54,317 nt of DNA from Lichtheimia corymbifera B2541 (GCA_000697475.1 JNEU01000983.1:1-54317); one strand, 5' to 3'. Positions 40,231-51,858 are shown, counted from the stretch's first letter. The notes: generated by a model from the letters alone, not told the origin. Made by a program: numbers and translations.

Positions 40231-43009
40231 CTATAGATCGCCTTCTTCATCTTCAGGTAAAAACCCGCCTGCTGCAGACTCTTCTACAACAAATCCACCC
40301 CCTGCTACAGTATGACTAGAATCTTCATCGCGATGTCGGTCCCTTAAGAACGACTCATATCCGCTGGTGGTCGATGATGCGTTTGGTTCAGATGTGGGTT
40401 GTTGATGATGGTGATGATTGCTATAATCTCGTTCCAGCCTAGCCTTGATCAACACTCCAAGAATAAGCTTACGCCATCGGTCGTATACTTGCTTTTCATG
40501 CTTCTCAATGGCCTTATTAGACTCTGTTTGCTCGTATTCATCCCATGCCTTTGAGAATAAAGGGATAGTTAGACATCCACCCATAAAGCTAACTCGTGTA
40601 TATATAAACGTACCTCCAGTAAGATATCTTTGTTCCCTTTGGCAATCACAATGCCGTTGGTAACAGGAACTGAACGATGTCGCACAAACTCGAAATCCAC
40701 AACAGCCTCGGCAAAGTCAATCCCCAATTTCCTAGCTATCTTGCCAATCCCTTGAACTAATAATCGCTATTTCTTAGTAGACCATCCTAGTCATACACCC
40801 ATTGGCCTGTACTTACTTGGAATATGAGCTGCTCCTTTAGGCAGCATACTTGATGTGAATAAATCAACTCGACCGTAACTATTCCGTGGTACGACACCCT
40901 ATTAAATAAAGCATGGTTTAATCCTTAAAATCAACCTCTTCTCGGGGGTATATACTTACATCGATAACAGGCGGTGGTGTGTAGTTCTCGGTCTGCCATT
41001 CGCCATAACATGCGACTTGTAATACATGACCTTCCTGCTTTGCTAATTCTTGAGCACGCTTCTTTTCGGTGGTGACAGCACGAGCATTCACGTGTTTGAC
41101 AGGTTGTTCACCATCACGAATGACACGACCATGTTTCATCCAGGTCTCAGCAGTGTGTACAGGCTTGACACAAGATCTTGGATAAATCGTTTCATTGCGT
41201 ATTCGGCCTAGCACAGGCTCTCTTGGATGCAGCACCTCAAATTTCTTCAAATGGCGTTCCAATGCATAAAGCGGATGGTTGTTGAATGCTGATATGGATG
41301 TTGGCATGGGTTCTTTTTCTTCCATACGTTCCATTTCTTCTTGTTCACGCGCAAAACGTTCGTCGTCACCGCTGTTGTCATGTCGTATAGAATGATAAAA
41401 GTCATCCCACCATGATCTCATGCCCGCTTCTTTTTCTCGCTTGGTGAGTTCTCTTTCACGTAGGCGTCGTGCTTTGGCAATACTAAGTGCATAACGTCGT
41501 GTCACATCGACACATTTTCCATGGTTGCCTTTGTCAAACGCAAGCACACATGACAGGACATTTTGCTTGTCGCCACTGCTTGGATGCATCGCTTTGGGTT
41601 GATCATAGATACCGCGTATAGGGTCAACGCATATCCAACGGCCATGATGAGGATCGTATACTTCAGCCCATACAGTGGGTGGCTTCCCTTTGGTTGCCTT
41701 GAGCTGCTCATCCAAATCTTTCCTGGGTTCTAATCGCGGTCTTGGAGCACGTAACGGGAATCTGGGCTTTCGCTTTGGTGTACTATCATCATCATCACCA
41801 TCGCTTGCTAAAATAAAGCATAGTGTTAATTTTTCTTGGCCTTGTTCAAGCAATAAAAAGAGAGGACTTACGTTCATTACTTTGGGATGATGTCTTTGAA
41901 TAAGAAGGCCGTTTGTTGGTGGGTATGCGGTAGGGTACTGGCTGCAATGAACATACGAGACGTGCATCAAATCTCAAGGAACGAATAACTGCCACGAAGA
42001 GCTCCGCAGACGTATCACGGCACCCGGATTGATCAACAAGCTTTTGTAAAAGATCCACGCTGTTTGTAATACTTTCTCCATCGAGCATATCACGTTTCTC
42101 GAGTTCTTGTTGAATAGGCTACAAGATACAAGGATCAGTCATTCTGTGCGCTACAACAAAACAAGAAATAGTTACTTGATGATCCGATTCCCAGTTGATA
42201 TCTTGCGCGTTGAGAAAATCGAAGTCGTCATAAGCACGGGTGACAGGGCCAATGCCAGTGAGCTTAAAATAAGATTTCCACCATCCAAGTAGTTCTTTGA
42301 TTGCAGCAGTAAACTTGCTTTCAGATTCTTCATGTTGTCGACATTGACGTTGAATATGCTCGGGGACACATGAAAGGGATGCTGCCTATTATCATCTGGT
42401 CAGTATATGATATTGGTTCGATTGGTTGATTATAATTACCTGCACTTCATTTGAAGAACACCATCGATTACGGATAGCAAAATGGGCAACCAGTAACACC
42501 ACATGGCTGTGATTCAACCATTCTCGCATATTGCGCTCATAGACCTGCTCCCACTTTGACTTCCTAGAATGAAATCACACTTGAGTTATATATATACCAA
42601 TCCACACAAAGTACTTGACTTACTTTAAGACTGCACGAGGCGCCTCAAACACGACTTCGACATCTTGATAGGTGACAGGCTGTTCATCCTCTACGTCCTC
42701 CTCCTCCTCCTCCTCGGCTGCTGTCGTGGGTGCTGACATGTCAATATGCTCCCAATCCATATGGTCATCGCTATCCGAATCAGAGTGTCCGTCATTGTCA
42801 TTGTGCGGTTGTGTCGATGGTGCCGATTCTCCCAATGACGATCCATTGTCAGAAGGTGCGGTGCTGGGGTGGTTGTCTTTTACTTCGTCTGTTTCACCAT
42901 GGGCAGCGTCATTGTCTGCATTCAATCGAGTCGATCGTCTTGTGCGTTTCCTTGGTACGGAATTACTAGCATCGGTGGTGTTCTTTGCTTTGGTGCGACG
43001 TTTTGGCAT
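40231..43009 (-). CDS. RAD4: Nucleotide excision repair damage sensor Rad4/XPC
   Basis: Damage-recognition factor that starts global genome nucleotide excision repair. The N terminus is basic (MPKRRTKAKNTTDASNS) then acidic (EEEEEEDVEDEQP). The transglutaminase-like domain follows (FVAVIRSLRFDARLVCSLQP; HGRWICVDPIRG; VLAFDKGNHGKCVDVTRRYA). Next come the beta-hairpin domains: AFNNHPLYALERHLKKFEVL, RSCVKPVHTAETWMKHGRVI, PRNSYGRVDLFTSSMLPKGA, and KLGIDFAEAVVDFEF. The C-terminal tail is low-complexity with an HHHH run and ends LPEDEEGDL. Seven introns of about 60 bases. The start is the first Met of the longest frame. Confidence 0.94.
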
Positions 43010-43628
43010 AGTTTGAAGGAAAAGGTGCTGAAATTTAAACTTGCTTGTGCTGCGCATGGATAAGCTCACCGGGATTCATGCAAGATGACATGCTGTGTGA
43101 CATATGGCAAGAGAGGAGTAACATCCATACGGGCGACAATGAAGCTTCTATTACTGTAACTCTTGTCTGAAAGGTGTGCGGCATGATATTATTTATCAAC
43201 AACCTGCTAGGAGTGATTCACTATTTTCAAGTTCTTAGTATTCCATATAATGCCCAAATAAATGCCCTGCATGTTATTCAACTATACTCTCTTTCTCTAA
43301 ATACTGTTTACGCGTAATCAGCAGAAGTGACACAGATATGTAATCGAATCATGAACAAGTGAACCTTGACAACAATAAAATGCCCGATATGCCATTGGAA
43401 GTAGCAATAGCGGCTCGTTAATTAGCATACCGAGTGTGACCCCCCCAATGATATAACTTTTGATGTATTTTCAGTTGTCTTTATTAATCTAGTGATCCAC
43501 TATCACTGATGACAATCAACCTACGGTAATCGCCAAAAAGGCGCAATGGCTAGGTCACGTGATTTCTCGCCAGAAGAAAACAAAAATATCTATTCAATTC
43601 CATTGATTCCAGATTGTACAAGATCCAT
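43010..43628. other. Intergenic, nothing recognised
   Basis: Upstream region of the Rad4 gene. No gene was found; it is AT-rich toward the tRNA gene. Confidence 0.4.
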
Positions 43629-43702
43629 TGCCTACTACTGGAATCGAACCAGTGACCTTCCGCTTACTAGGCGGACGCTCTGCCAAACTGAGCCAAGCAG
43701 GC
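43629..43702 (-). tRNA. tRNA-Thr (anticodon AGT)
   Basis: 74 bases including the discriminator A. The acceptor arm is GCCTGCT paired with AGTAGGC. The D arm contains GCTCAGTTTGGCAGAGC, the anticodon stem-loop is TCCGC CTAGTAA GCGGA and the T arm is ACTGG TTCGATT CCAGT. No intron is present. The sequence just upstream of its 5' end carries copy 1 of the dispersed element described below. Confidence 0.96.
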
Positions 43703-43741
43703 TTATTTTGACACGGCGCGTGGTGATATATATACTGGTGG

Positions 43742-43925
43742 CCTGCCTGGTTTGGAAAGTCGTTGTATGTTGATGAAAGAAGTACTGTGGTGTAGCGGAG
43801 TAGCCAAGGATATCGATATTGAAGACGCCATCTTATTTGGGAGGATCGTTGTGGAGCAATTTGGAGTAGAAGTAGTCTGGTGGATCATTGGTCGGAGTGA
43901 AGTGGCAGCCTGCAGCCCACAAGCG
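43742..43925 (+). repeat. Dispersed element of unknown nature, copy 1, upstream of tRNA-Thr
   Basis: It begins GCCTGGTTTGGAAA about 40 bases from the tRNA-Thr 5' end and runs away from it. It contains GATGAAAG, TATTGAAGACGCCATC and TTGTGGAGCAATTTGGAGTA, which match copies 2 and 3. An open frame (43752-44006) reads FGRIVVEQFGVEVV, similar to the frames in the other copies. It may be part of a mobile element or a decayed gene family. Confidence 0.55.
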
Positions 43926-44255
43926 GCTCCCTTCCTCCTTATTATACATGGCCAATGTTTTTGCATGAATGTGAAACCTTTTCTGTGGCTGATCCCTTGC
44001 CAGTAAAAGGGACATCAAAATAAACTTTTTAGAATCATCGTTTTTCTTTCTCTAATTTTGTGGTTGCCTGGTATCAGAACGACGTGGTCAGAACGGTACA
44101 GGAACGCATTATTATATCTTTTATTGTCTACATCTGTCAAAGGACTACCGAGTTATAAGAATCCCCCTTTCCTCACTTTACATTGTTATTACACCACGTC
44201 TGGCACATCACACGTATCAATTTTTCAGAAATGGAGTTGCATCATGAGCGCGCCA

Positions 44256-44432
44256 ACTTCCTTATTTGGAATGTGCGTCTATCAGCATCGAAAAAGTTCG
44301 TCAATGCAGCGGAGGTGCCATAGAATACGATAAAGAATGTATCATAAAGTTTTGGGAGGTCATTGTTAAGCAATTTCAAACCAGAGTTGAAGGTGATGAA
44401 GATTGGTCGGCAATAAGCAGCAGCTGTGTTTT
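44256..44432 (+). repeat. Dispersed element of unknown nature, copy 2
   Basis: It begins ACTTCCTTATTTGGAA and has GCATCGAAAAAGTTCG, AGAATGTATCATAAAG and TTGTTAAGCAATTTCAAAC, in the same order as copies 1 and 3. The frame reads ECIIKFWEVIVKQFQTRVE. I found no tRNA gene beside this copy. Confidence 0.5.
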
Positions 44433-44940
44433 AAAACAGAAATGGGTGCATGTTACCAATGTATGATTTTTATTATAACACCGGGATTATCGGCAGCAAT
44501 TAACCTTGCAAGGTCATCAAGTCATTCCTCATGATTCCTATGTCAGACATGTAGGGAGTGCTGAGGGTTAAGCCAACATGTTGGCATTTCATTGTTCATT
44601 GTTCTATCGCTTATAATAAAACCACACAAACAAACCAACAACATACTAACAAGTCCTACGTAGTTTCATTGTGTCAGGTTACAGGTTCTCTTTATTCATT
44701 AAACGATTGTCGAATAGTGAATATACAATACTCTATTCCAGGCATTATTCAAGATAAAGGTAAATGGCATTGAGAAGAAGCACGTGGCGGATTGAACCTT
44801 TTATGCAAGTGATACACCTTTTTATTTCCGGCGTTTCCTACCTTAAATTCAGGTCAACTCTAAACTATTAACTATTATTACTACTCTCCTCTGTCTCTCT
44901 CTTTCTTGCCCTCCTCCTCCTCCTCCTCCTCCTCCTCTCC
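44433..44940. other. Intergenic, promoter and leader of the kinesin gene
   Basis: AT-rich, then a pyrimidine-rich leader ending in a TCC microsatellite (about 44910-44940) directly before the ATG. No other gene was recognised. Confidence 0.5.
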
Positions 44941-47914
44941 ATGACTATCAGCAATGCATTCCTGGCTCCTCATGACACTTCAAAATTACGAGCACGATCA
45001 CCGTCCATATCCTCAGTGTCCAGTGTATCAACAAGTACCAGTAGTCGACTTTATCCACGTCCGAGCATATCGACATCTCGCACCATTACTTCATTGACAC
45101 CTTCACGTTCGACCGTGCCAAGACGTAAAAGTAGCACCAGCAGTACGACTAGCACTGCCAGCACAGCCACCACGGCTACCAGCATGTCGTTGAGCCAAAA
45201 GGGTGAAAATGTTCAGGTCTGTGTACGATGTCGACCCATGACCCAGCACGAGTTCTTGAACAAAACCGACCACTGTTGGGAGGTCGACCCGGCTGCTTCG
45301 AGGATTCGACTGTCAGAAAACGGTCTAGCGAGTCGTCGGCAACAAGGCAGGCAAAGAGAACATTATTATGGTAAGTCATGTCATGGTATGATCCCGTGTT
45401 TGTTTCATCGTTTGCTTACCTTTGTCCTTTTCCTAGATCACGTTTTCAGTGGAAGCGACAATGAAGAACTGTATCAAACAAGTATACGGCATTTAGTAGA
45501 GTAAGTCGTGTTGTTTTATATGGATCCAGCTTCTTCTAACACCCAAACTCTCCATAGGCAAGCCATGGATGGATACAATGGTGCGTTGCGTGAATGGTTT
45601 TTCATTGTGTTAAGCTAACTTTGGTACTATAGCTACCGTCTTTGCTTATGGACAAACTGCAAGTGGAAAGACATATGTAAGTGGTGTCTAGGGATAAATG
45701 AGATACATGATTACTCACCATGCAAGTACGTTAGACAATGGTAGGATCAATTACAACACGTGTCAAAGCTTACAACTCACAGAATATGTTCCACTTGGGC
45801 AATGACGATATTCAAAGATGGGTAAGGTAAAAGGGATCTGGTTACTCTTTTTGGGCCGTTACTAAATCTTGATACAGGTACCGAATCGGAACCAGGAATC
45901 ATTCCTCGCAGTGTAGACAACGTGTTCCAGTACATCCAGCAGGTATCTATTTTGTTATTCATGGTTATGGAATTATCATTCATCCAATGAATGGGTATTA
46001 GGCGTCCACAAAGGAGTTTGTCTTGCGTGTATCCTATCTTGAAATATACAATGAAACGATCCGTGATCTCCTTGCACCGAAGAATGACAATCTCAAGATC
46101 CACGAGGATAAAAGGGTAAATACTACGATGGGAAAGGGTGATATCAGCAGTTGGATTGATCATTTTATAGCGAGGGATCTATGTTAGTCCATTGACGGAG
46201 GAGGTGGTAACGACACCAACGGATGTGATGAGCATCATTCAAAAAGGAGAAGGTAAAATGGATAATCAGTTTTCAAGGGTGCATTAACTGATATTGAAAG
46301 GTTAGCTAATCGGCATATCAGCACCACCGATTACAATCTACACAGCAGTCGAAGTCATACCATCTTTCAAATGGTTTGTGTTTTTTCTTTTTTTTTGATA
46401 TATGATCATACTAATCATCACAATGTGTGTTGCTACAGGTGATTGAAAGCCGAGAACGAACAAGTACAAGCACCACCCTAGGTCCAGTTAGTCCACGTGT
46501 GTCATTACGCCGAGATGCCATGAAGATATCCCAGTTGGTAAGATTTCAATTAGACAGCAGCAGCGTCCCTTTATTGATGTGTGAAATACATCTTGGGTAG
46601 AACCTTATCGACCTTGCCGGATCGGAAAAGGCGGCATCAAATTCCGAGAGAAGAAAAGAAGGAGCTTACATTAACAAAAGGTGCGAAAAGGGAGGAGGAT
46701 GACAGATGGTTTGTGAACGTGTTACTTAGAAAGAACTCTTTTTTTAGCTTACTGACGCTTGGCAGTGTCATCTCTAAACTCACCGAGAACAAGCGAAGGT
46801 AGGCGTCATCACCATCAGAGAAGGGAGTAACTTGAAACTAACAACTCCATACAGTGTACCGATTCATGTGCCTTTCCGTGATTCCAAGCTTACACGGATA
46901 TTGCAACCTGCACTTTCAGGCCAAGCCAAGGTCGTTGTCATTTGTACGATCAGCCCTACATCAAACTCAATTGAAGAATCCGGGAATACACTTAAATTCG
47001 CATCACGTGTCAAGAGGATTGTAGTTACGGCAACAAATGACGAGGTAAGTTTTACTTTATGCAATGGACAACAATGATGATAACATGTATTTCCTATATC
47101 AAGGTGTTGAATGAGCGGGCATTACTACAAAAATATCGAGGCGAGATTTCAGAGCTCAAGACCAAGTTACAAGCAGCTAATGCTGTGCTGGTACAAGAAA
47201 AGGAAAATACGCAATCGGTACTGACAGCTGAGCGGCAACAAGTAAGAAAACCGATTTCATTATCAAAGATAGGCTGATAACACATTTCCCCTATAGCATG
47301 AACAACAAATGAGGCAAATGCGACTCGTTAGGACCGCTTTGAAAGAACGGCAAGTCAATTGACACTCTAACGTACCACTGGAAACTCATGCATATTATTG
47401 TATATAGGATTGACCAGTTGACACGCTTAATTCTCACGTCATCTTCTGTGGGATCAAAACCAGTAGAGGAGAATATGGCTGCCATGGCGATTGAGGACAA
47501 GACGCAGGGAGCTGAGGTATGGAGAAGGAAGATTGTTGTGATATCGGTGGGCAATGAATGATTGATTCGATATGGTTGGAATGATAGGTGGATATACAAA
47601 ATGGGAATCCTTGGCAAACGATTCGTGATCTGAGGAGAGAATTGGCTCAAGTACGGTCAAGTAAAGCAAGCACGGATAGGATGCTGGCGGATAGTTTACA
47701 ACGTATCAATGAATTGGAGCAAACGGTGGAGGAACAAAAGGGCCTAGTGGAACGCGTAGCTCATTTGGAGGCCGAATTAAGCATTACACGAGCTGAACTG
47801 CAAATGACGACAGTCTTGGCGCATGAGACTCATCCTAGTAGTAGCAGTAGTAGTGTAACTAGGACGCCCATTGAAGAGCAACAAAAGACACTATTGCATG
47901 TGACTGGACGATAA
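44941..47914 (+). CDS. Kinesin motor protein, kinesin-7/Kip2-like
   Basis: Microtubule motor. The N-terminal tail is rich in Ser/Thr (about 80 aa). The motor domain begins NVQVCVRCRPMTQHEF, with DHVFSGSDNEELYQTS, Walker A FAYGQTASGKTYTM, EPGIIPRSVDNVFQYIQQ, VSYLEIYNETIRDLLAP, the switch I box NLHSSRSHTIF, switch II NLIDLAGSEKAA, LTLGSVISKLTE and HVPFRDSKLTRILQPALSGQ. The neck region TLKFASRVKRI is followed by a coiled coil (EISELKTKLQAANAVLVQEK). This N-terminal-motor layout with these sequences is typical of kinesin-7 (CENP-E/Kip2). The splice join between TYTM and EPGIIP (about 45735-45890) is unclear: the best-framed solution uses a GTGTCA donor near 45760. Confidence 0.9.
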
Positions 47915-48046
47915 TAATATACACATTTGTTTATACCAAACCTTGTTTCAGAATGACATATTTGACGCGTAATTTATGCTATTCCCACAAAGTCAATCGT
48001 GTTTCTTTCTTTTTCTTTTTCTTTTACACACACTTTTCTGTACCCA

Positions 48047-49123
48047 ATGTTTCCCAAAAAGCTCCCTTTCGAAGTATTCTCGTTCCAACCAAAGACAACT
48101 TCCAAACTTCGAGGTGGTGCTATCATTGTATGTATCCCTACAACAACAAAAACAACAACAACTATCGTTCTCACGCGTAACACAACGACAGGTGCTGCAA
48201 GAATGGTGGGGGGTTGACCGTCAAATAAAAAAACACGCACAACATGTGGCCAATGCGACGGGTGCGTTGGCTGTTGTTCCAGATCTCTATAAGGGCAAGC
48301 TTGGGTTGACTGCCGAAGTATGTGTGTATGCGTACAAACTGCGATATGAAATTTGACACGGATATATATATATATATATATATATATGATAGGAAGCCAA
48401 CCACTTGATGAACAACTTGGATTGGAAGACTGCAGTGAATGAACTGCAAGAGCTGACTGAACAATTATATGAAACAAAGCATCCGTAAGTATGTCAAAAC
48501 TTGGATATGGATGGGTTGTTAAGAGGATACTGATCACCATATTAGCAATGTGGGATCCATAGGATTTTGTATGGGCGGCGGGTTATCACTTGCCTTAGCG
48601 TCTCGTATGGCTAGCACTCCACACGCCTTGAGAGCAGCCGTAACATGCTATGGTACACCACCAAGTGAACTCTTTGAACCACGTCTTTTTGGTAGTCAAC
48701 GCACGGCCATCCAAGGTCATTTCGGAGGCAAGGTAAGAAACCACGCCATCCCATTGTACCCCCAGTCATTAACTTTTGGAGCTACTGCTAGGACACCATG
48801 AAAGGATTTAGTGACCCAGATGCAGGTAAGGTATCCGTGGGAGCAATGGATAGGGCAAATGGATCTCAACTCCTTTTTATGCAGCCGATGCTTTGGAATT
48901 TAATCTCAAATCCAACAATGCTGGTGATGTCCAAATTTATCGATATCCTGATCAAGGTCATGCATTCTTGAATGATGATGATTGGAGCATTGAAAAACGC
49001 AAAGAGCTTGGTTTTGTCGACAAGAACATCGATCCAAAAAGTGCAGAAGTCAAAGTTCGTGATCTTGCATGGTCACGCATCAGTCAATTCTTTATTCAAA
49101 AGCTTGGAGGAGACAATCTTTAA
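48047..49123 (+). CDS. Dienelactone hydrolase family protein
   Basis: Alpha/beta-hydrolase of the dienelactone hydrolase group. Six exons (48047-48127, 48192-48317, 48393-48484, 48546-48732, 48792-48825, 48885-49123) sum to 759 nt, 252 aa. The start is MFPKKLPFEVFSFQPK. Markers are AIIVLQEWWGVDRQIK, the nucleophile motif GSIGFCMGGG (Cys), the acid GHFGGKDTMKGFSDPDA and the histidine YRYPDQGHAFLND, giving a Cys-Asp-His triad. The second intron ends in an alternating AT run (about 48361-48388). The natural substrate is unknown. Confidence 0.92.
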
Positions 49124-49756
49124 AGCCACCCAAAACTACCATCAGCTCCTGACAATGGATGATTGAATCGCTGTAACAATAAAGCCACTTTTTTTTTCAA
49201 AAGAGATCGATGCCTTAAGTAAGATGGCAGTATATGCAATAAGCCATTATTGGTCATTTGTAAATATATGGAGTAATCACCATGAAAAACTGGCGTGTAG
49301 AAAGCGTGTAAAATGTGTGCAATAGGAACGATGGATGAAAAGTGAGCAGAAAGTGTGCAAAAAGCGTGCGATCGCCTGTACACTTTCTGTACACTTCCTG
49401 TACACTTCCTGCTCACTTCCTGCTCACTTTCTGATCACTTTCTGCACACCCGTTTTCCAACAGTAGCACCAAAGAAGGGGTCGATTGATTGATTGATTGA
49501 ATCGATAATTGATCAAGCATCTTTTACTAGCTAGATCAAAAAAGCTATAGCCTTTTGTAAACTACATAAAGTATATGTTGATCCAAGCTGCTGTATTGAC
49601 GATCTTGGTAGCCGAGGAATGTTGCATGATAGCTTATTGGGGATCAAATCAGAGACAGGGAGTCAATACATGCGTCGTTGATATGAAAAGGAATGATGAT
49701 GCATGTTTATTATTGTCTATATGAGTACATGTTCAAATGAGAGTGATGGGAAATGA
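49124..49756. other. Intergenic with a minisatellite, otherwise unrecognised
   Basis: It lies between the 3' ends of two convergent genes (hydrolase + and Bmt2 -). It contains the 11-bp repeat array described separately, plus a short ATTG run near 49480-49500. Confidence 0.5.
49286..49450. repeat. 11-bp minisatellite with inverted counterpart
   Basis: From 49377 to 49450 about six and a half units follow one another: TGTACACTTTC, TGTACACTTCC (x2), TGCTCACTTCC, TGCTCACTTTC, TGATCACTTTC. Just to the left (about 49286-49370), units of the opposite strand sense occur (AAAGTGAGCAG, AAAGTGTGCAA, AAAGCGTGCGA), so the locus could fold into a hairpin. Confidence 0.85.
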
Positions 49757-50627
49757 CTACCGCTGTGGTTGGATAACGATTGAAAAGTTATTTTTGCCTC
49801 CACCATCCGAGAGAACTTTTCTTTTGAATGCAGGATATGTCTTGGTGTTATTGTCGAGTTGGAACAAGTAGTATGCTAGCTTATTTGAGAAATGATGCTG
49901 GATGCAAGTTGTATAGCCAATGTCGTGCATCATCTGCAGGAGGTGATCGTGAGACATGTAGCGAGAGTTGGTGATGCATGGAAGAGGAAGTACGAGAAAC
50001 AAAAAGCCGTTGTCAAGTAAAAAGTCGCGACTATGGATCAGCATTTGTCCTATCATTTGTGCATTAGTACATATATGTGATGATGCTTTTGATCCTTTTT
50101 GCTGTCTTACCTCGATCCTTTGGATCTCCAACGAAATTAACAACCAAACTTAAGGATACAATATCAAATTCACGTCGAGGCGCCATCTTTAAAAAGTCTT
50201 GCTTTGTGATACGAGGATCTTGTGGGTTGAGATCAATCGGCGTAGCTTCTATCCATGACTGATAGGGTCGGTAATTGTCTGGTGATAACGCTCCCACATC
50301 AAGCACTCGCATCGAAGGCCGTTGAAGATGATGTCGTTTCAATACTTGAACGAGCCACTTTGAAGAGTCACCTCCTCGTTGCTTGCTTTGTCCCAGTTGC
50401 GATGCACGTTGATACCAATCGAGACCTCCCATGGATTCCATTTCAGCTACGATTTCCTTTTCTCGGACGACATTGCCATTAGCTCGACATTTGGCTAGCT
50501 CTTTGTTGAGAGTATGATATTGGCGAATCAGTTTAGCCGTTTCACTAGACGACTGCTTGAATCGGTGTGTAATGGAGGCGTCGTGTCGTTGAGTGATCGG
50601 TTTGGTTTTCTTCTTGGTCTTTGGCAT
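49757..50627 (-). CDS. BMT2: 25S rRNA adenine-N1 methyltransferase Bmt2
   Basis: Nucleolar enzyme that makes m1A in the large-subunit rRNA (position 2142 in yeast). Two exons (50627-50111, 50049-49757) sum to 810 nt, 269 aa. The N terminus is basic (MPKTKKKTKPITQRHDAS). Markers: GGLDWYQRASQLGQSKQRGG, motif I MRVLDVGALSPDNYRPY, PIDLNPQDPRITKQDFL and the family box FDIVSLSLVVNFVGDPKDRG split by the intron before QML. The tail reads GFLFLVLPLPCITNSRYM and YYLFQLD. The length is slightly shorter than yeast Bmt2. Confidence 0.93.
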
Positions 50628-51340
50628 ACTGGAAAGGAGAAAAGCAAGAAATTGAATTTGACAGGCGACCAGCCCAGTTACCTCTTTTATGCTAATTTCT
50701 TGTCGTCTTGGAAACAACATACCATCCTAATTTTATCACTAGTGTATCGTTTTCTCGTTCTTGATCACGCGAAATAAACGCAATCATATACTGACCTCTG
50801 GTCTAAAGCAACCTGAACACAAAGATGTAGAATCATAATGGCATATCCCCTGATGAGAACCACAACGCATACTAGTATATATCATGGTCCAAATATACTT
50901 GATAAAAAAAGGGATAACGAACACAAGTTGCCCATTGACAAGGCATCATATTACCACTCTGTTGGATATCGTAGTGTATGAAAGTCCCACCAACACATCA
51001 ATTCTTTTGTATGTATATTTGTATAATAAAATTTATCTTCACTATTCTCATGTTGCTATTCGTCTTCAGAGCACCATTTGGTCACACACACAACTGAACG
51101 AGGCATAAGATGCTGCCAGACCATGCAGGCAAACAGCTCCTAACTCCGCCCAATGAAAATTATTAACTTTTTCAACTTGAAATTGCTCCACATCTACCTT
51201 CCCAAACACCATGACATTCTTTTCATTCCGTTTGTCGTCTACGGAGCTATATGATCGTGGTATTTTCATCCATTTTCCAAATTAGGAAGGTGAGTCGTTT
51301 ATATAGGAACTCAGTATTCAAGAAAACAAGTGGAGTACAG
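50628..51340. other. Intergenic; contains dispersed element copy 3
   Basis: Upstream of Bmt2 and of tRNA-Val. Apart from copy 3 of the dispersed element at its right end, no gene was recognised. Confidence 0.45.
51112..51290 (-). repeat. Dispersed element of unknown nature, copy 3, upstream of tRNA-Val
   Basis: On the minus strand it begins CCTTCCTAATTTGGAAAA about 50 bases from the tRNA-Val 5' end and runs away from it, as copy 1 does at tRNA-Thr. Shared blocks are GATGAAAATACC, TAGCTCCGTAGACGACA, ATGGTGTTTGGGAAGG and TGTGGAGCAATTTCAAGT. The frame at 51269-51066 reads VMVFGKVDVEQFQVEKV. Confidence 0.55.
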
Positions 51341-51414
51341 GATTCCATGGTGTAGTTGGTTATCACACCTGTCTAACACACAGGAGGGCATGAGTTCGAA
51401 CCTCATTGGAATCA
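51341..51414 (+). tRNA. tRNA-Val (anticodon AAC)
   Basis: 74 bases including the discriminator A. The acceptor arm is GATTCCA paired with TGGAATC. The anticodon stem-loop is CCTGT CTAACAC ACAGG and the T arm is ATGAG TTCGAAC CTCAT. A T-rich stretch (about 51443-51457) probably terminates polymerase III. No intron. Confidence 0.95.
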
Positions 51415-51475
51415 TATGAAAACAACCATTGGATTGGTTGTATTCTTCTTTTTTTCTTCCGCGATGAAATCACGT

Positions 51476-51793
51476 TGTCGTAGGTCATGTGACCACGTGA
51501 CCTATGTCGTATTCGTAATCTGTGCTGGTAATCCAATGGCCAGAATATAGAATAGACGTAAGAAGCTTTTTGCTGAATGAAGATAAGAATATATGATGAT
51601 GTTTATTCATACAATCGAGAGGGATATTTATACTATTCTATAATGTGAAGGCGCAGCGTGCGCAACAAGATGTGAGTGATGTGTGGTAGCGCAGCAAGCG
51701 CAGTAAAAGAGTTGCGCAGCAATAATGCTGCTGCGAAGCAATGTGTAACAAAAGAAGGTGGAGGATCACATGTAACAAAAGGATGCTACGACA
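51476..51793 (-). repeat. 3' LTR of the Ty3/gypsy element
   Basis: 318 bases bounded by the inverted termini TGTCGTAG and CTACGACA. A polypurine tract (minus strand CTGGAGGGGGGGTAT, about 51794-51807) abuts it on the internal side, as expected for a 3' LTR. The left flank CACGT is a candidate 5-base target duplication, but the partner lies outside the window. The LTR contains an imperfect palindrome (51481-51504) and GCGCA-rich repeats around 51655-51720. Confidence 0.85.
51481..51504. promoter_or_regulatory. Imperfect palindrome in the LTR containing CACGTG
   Basis: TAGGTCATGT and its near reverse complement ACGTGACCTA face each other over 24 bases, with the E-box CACGTG in the middle part. 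It could be a binding site for a bHLH-type regulator or simply a structural end. Inference only. Confidence 0.35.
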
Positions 51794-51858
51794 ATACCCC
51801 CCCTCCAGAATATATGTCGTCCTCGACAAGACAAGGAAGGAGGAAAAAAAAAATGCAA

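Noticed and set aside
49377..49450. CRISPR-like array
   Set aside because: Units are 11 bp with no spacers and the genome is fungal, so it is a minisatellite.
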